Source of the DNA: Lentisphaerota bacterium | GTDB taxonomy: Bacteria > Verrucomicrobiota > Lentisphaeria > Oligosphaerales > PUNB01 | Reading direction: 5' to 3' | DNA: 6,389 bases | NCBI GenBank assembly: GCA_003552565.1 | Contig: PUNB01000073.1 | Location: 1 to 6,389, forward strand | Shown: piece after piece, positions 5,527 to 6,389 of the stretch | Layout: every line of letters starts with the position of its first letter | Numbering within the stretch: the stretch's first letter is position 1 | Notes under the pieces: generated by a model | The model's database searches: none | What the model saw: only the letters and a program-made list of their open reading frames with translations | What the model was told of the DNA's origin: nothing | Made by a program: the position numbers and the translations under genes

Positions 5527-6029
5527 AAACCGCCCAGGAATGGATAGAAAAACTGCGGCTGACTCCTTTGCCCGGAGAAGGCGGCATGTACCGAGAGGTT
5601 TACCGCAGCCGGGAAAGCATTCCCGCCGATGCGCTGCCGGAGCGATTTAACGGCTCACGCTCTTTCGCCACCTCTATCTACTACTTACTGCGAAGCGGCG
5701 AACTGTCGGTAATGCACCGACTTCGCCAGGACGAAGTCTGGCACTTTTACCAAGGCTCTCCTCTGAACATCGGCATCATTGACCTCGATGGCAAAGCTCA
5801 AGTGAAAAGCATGGGTGGAGATATCGATGAAGGCGAACATCTCCAGCTGACTCTCCCCGCCGGGCATATATTCGGGGCCTCGGTCGAGGAGGAAGACTCG
5901 TATTCTCTCGTAGGCTGCACCGTCGCTCCCGGCTTTGACTTCGCCGACTTCGAAGCTCCAAGCCGCCAATGGCTGTTGGACCAGCACCCCGGCCATCGGG
6001 AATTAATTCTCCGCTTCACTCGGCCTTGA
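5523..6029 (+). CDS. Cupin_5 / DUF985 family protein
   Basis: Predicted 168-residue single-domain cupin of the DUF985 (Cupin_5) family, a beta-barrel fold whose reaction is not established. Family patterns seen: EGGMYREVYRS (19-29), ATSIYYLLRSGELSVMHRL (49-67), DEVWHFYQGSPL (70-81), LPAGHIFGA (111-119) and, near the end, YSLVGCTVAPGFDFADFE (127-144). His65 and His74 lie where cupins often place metal or ligand contacts, but metal binding is not shown. The length is normal for the family and the protein looks complete, soluble and cytosolic. I chose the ATG at 5523 because it overlaps the upstream stop as ATGA and gives the expected N-terminus; a longer frame open from 5457 would read through the upstream gene's coding sequence and adds 22 residues without family features. 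Purine-rich AAGAAGAAAG at 5507-5516 may help ribosome binding. Overlap with the AmrS-like gene implies coupled translation and a possible shared role. Confidence 0.92.
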   Translation: MKTAQEWIEKLRLTPLPGEGGMYREVYRSRESIPADALPERFNGSRSFATSIYYLLRSGELSVMHRLRQDEVWHFYQGSPLNIGIIDLDGKAQVKSMGGDIDEGEHLQLTLPAGHIFGASVEEEDSYSLVGCTVAPGFDFADFEAPSRQWLLDQHPGHRELILRFTRP

Positions 6030-6120
6030 TCACCTTAACCTGAGCTTCGCACGTAAAAGCGGCGACACGAGGTCATGAAGTCATCCAGTCACGGAGTCAA
6101 TAAACAAAGTACCCCCGCCC

Positions 6121-6157
6121 CAGCGCAGAGCGCCTGATTCGCTGAGGGAAAGACTTG
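6121..6157. repeat. REP-like element, copy E (right half)
   Basis: CAGCGC-AGA-GCGCCTGATT keeps the central palindrome (GCGC arms) with a new loop. The right part GAGGGAAAGACTTG matches the right end of copy A, including an AAGACTT arm. The usual left flank CACATAAGCCCGA is missing and is replaced by a C-rich stretch (6111-6120), so the copy is truncated or diverged. Confidence 0.6.
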
Positions 6158-6163
6158 TTTAAT

Positions 6164-6265
6164 GGTTTCTGGTGTCAGGTTTGCCGCTTCGCTGCCACCC
6201 TTCGGGATGGCCTCTGTCCTTCGGACGGTCGGGTTTCAGAAAACTGAACACTGAAACCTGAAACC
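6164..6265. repeat. Foldback built from heptamer repeats, with two internal hairpins
   Basis: The left arm is three heptamers, GGTTTCT, GGTGTCA, GGTTTGC (6164-6184). The right arm is TGAACAC, TGAAACC, TGAAACC (6245-6265), complementary to the left at 15 of 19 positions. Between them are two short stems, each with a TTC loop: CCACCC/GGGATGG (6195-6210, one bulge) and GTCC/GGAC (6216-6226). No T-tract follows, so it is not an obvious terminator for the cupin gene. Confidence 0.6.
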
Positions 6266-6268
6266 ACG

Positions 6269-6320
6269 AAGTCTCACATAAGCCCGACCGCCGGCGCAAA
6301 GCGCCTGATACCCCGTAGAA
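6269..6320. repeat. REP-like element, copy F
   Basis: It begins with the same AAGTCTCACATAAGCCCGA as copy A. The stem is GGCGC-AAA-GCGCC: the arms are identical to copy A and the loop is changed from GAT to AAA. The right side is TGATACCCCGTAG, then GAAGAAACAG like copies B and C rather than the GAGACTT arm of copy A. Confidence 0.75.
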
Positions 6321-6340
6321 GAAACAGGGAACACTAATAA

Positions 6341-6375
6341 TGAATATTGAATTTTGAATTCTGAATGTTGAGTTT
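6341..6375. repeat. 7-bp tandem repeat, TGAATNT type (five units)
   Basis: Five contiguous heptamers occur: TGAATAT, TGAATTT, TGAATTC, TGAATGT, TGAGTTT. The period is exactly 7, as in the TGAAACC arrays at 4204-4231 and 6245-6265. The window ends 14 bases later with no further gene. Confidence 0.65.
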
Positions 6376-6389
6376 CGGACAGACCAGGC

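Noticed and set aside
6195..6226. Intrinsic terminator of the AmrS-cupin operon
   Set aside because: The two stems with TTC loops are short and not followed by a T-tract; they sit within a heptamer foldback about 170 bases after the stop.
91..6320. CRISPR array
   Set aside because: Repeat copies are few, widely and unevenly spaced, diverged and palindromic; there are no regular spacers and no cas genes.

Overview
The window carries four protein-coding genes, all on the + strand, separated by unusually long noncoding stretches (about 450, 570, 680 and 360 bases) full of small hairpins and short degenerate tandem repeats. The proteins suggest an anaerobe or microaerophile with a Tat export system and bacterial lipoproteins: two radical SAM enzymes of the PflX/AmrS type, a flavoprotein with two rubredoxin-like modules, and a DUF985-type cupin. 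Coding GC looks moderate (a little above half). The repeat-laden intergenic DNA resembles that of large-genome environmental bacteria such as Desulfobacterota, Zixibacteria or Planctomycetes-like lineages. The sequence does not settle the phylum.

Layout. Positions 1-453 hold a foldback (11-80), a REP-like element (91-149), a long GC-rich hairpin (158-213), a 9-bp tandem repeat (215-241) and the leader of gene 1. Gene 1 (454-1515) is a PflX-like (COG1313) radical SAM protein with a textbook Tat motif and lipobox. Positions 1516-2086 are a repeat mosaic: two more REP-like copies around a foldback, then an inverted repeat. Gene 2 (2087-3628) has two rubredoxin-like domains fused to an NADH:rubredoxin-oxidoreductase-like flavoprotein. 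Positions 3629-4311 are noncoding, with GTAC-rich inverted repeats and a heptamer tandem repeat. Gene 3 (4312-5526) is an AmrS-type radical SAM enzyme, again with a Tat-like/lipoprotein N-terminus and a C-terminal four-cysteine knuckle pair. Gene 4 (5523-6029) is a DUF985 cupin whose ATG overlaps the gene 3 stop (ATGA), so genes 3 and 4 are almost certainly co-transcribed and translationally coupled. Positions 6030-6389 return to repeats: two REP-like copies, a heptamer foldback and a second heptamer array.

How the genes may work together. The two radical SAM proteins share one plan: export/lipidation signal, flexible linker, a CX2CX3C...C motif, then the CX3CX2C cluster site. Both appear to be membrane-anchored or exported, which is odd for enzymes that need SAM and a strong reductant. 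The rubredoxin flavoprotein between them has no signal peptide and is predicted cytosolic, so a direct electron link is only speculation. AmrA (AMMECR1) and AmrB (Memo), the usual partners of AmrS, are not in the window. The most interesting observations are the exported-looking radical SAM pair, the AmrS-cupin coupling, the double-rubredoxin fusion, and a REP-like family whose stem is kept while its loop changes.
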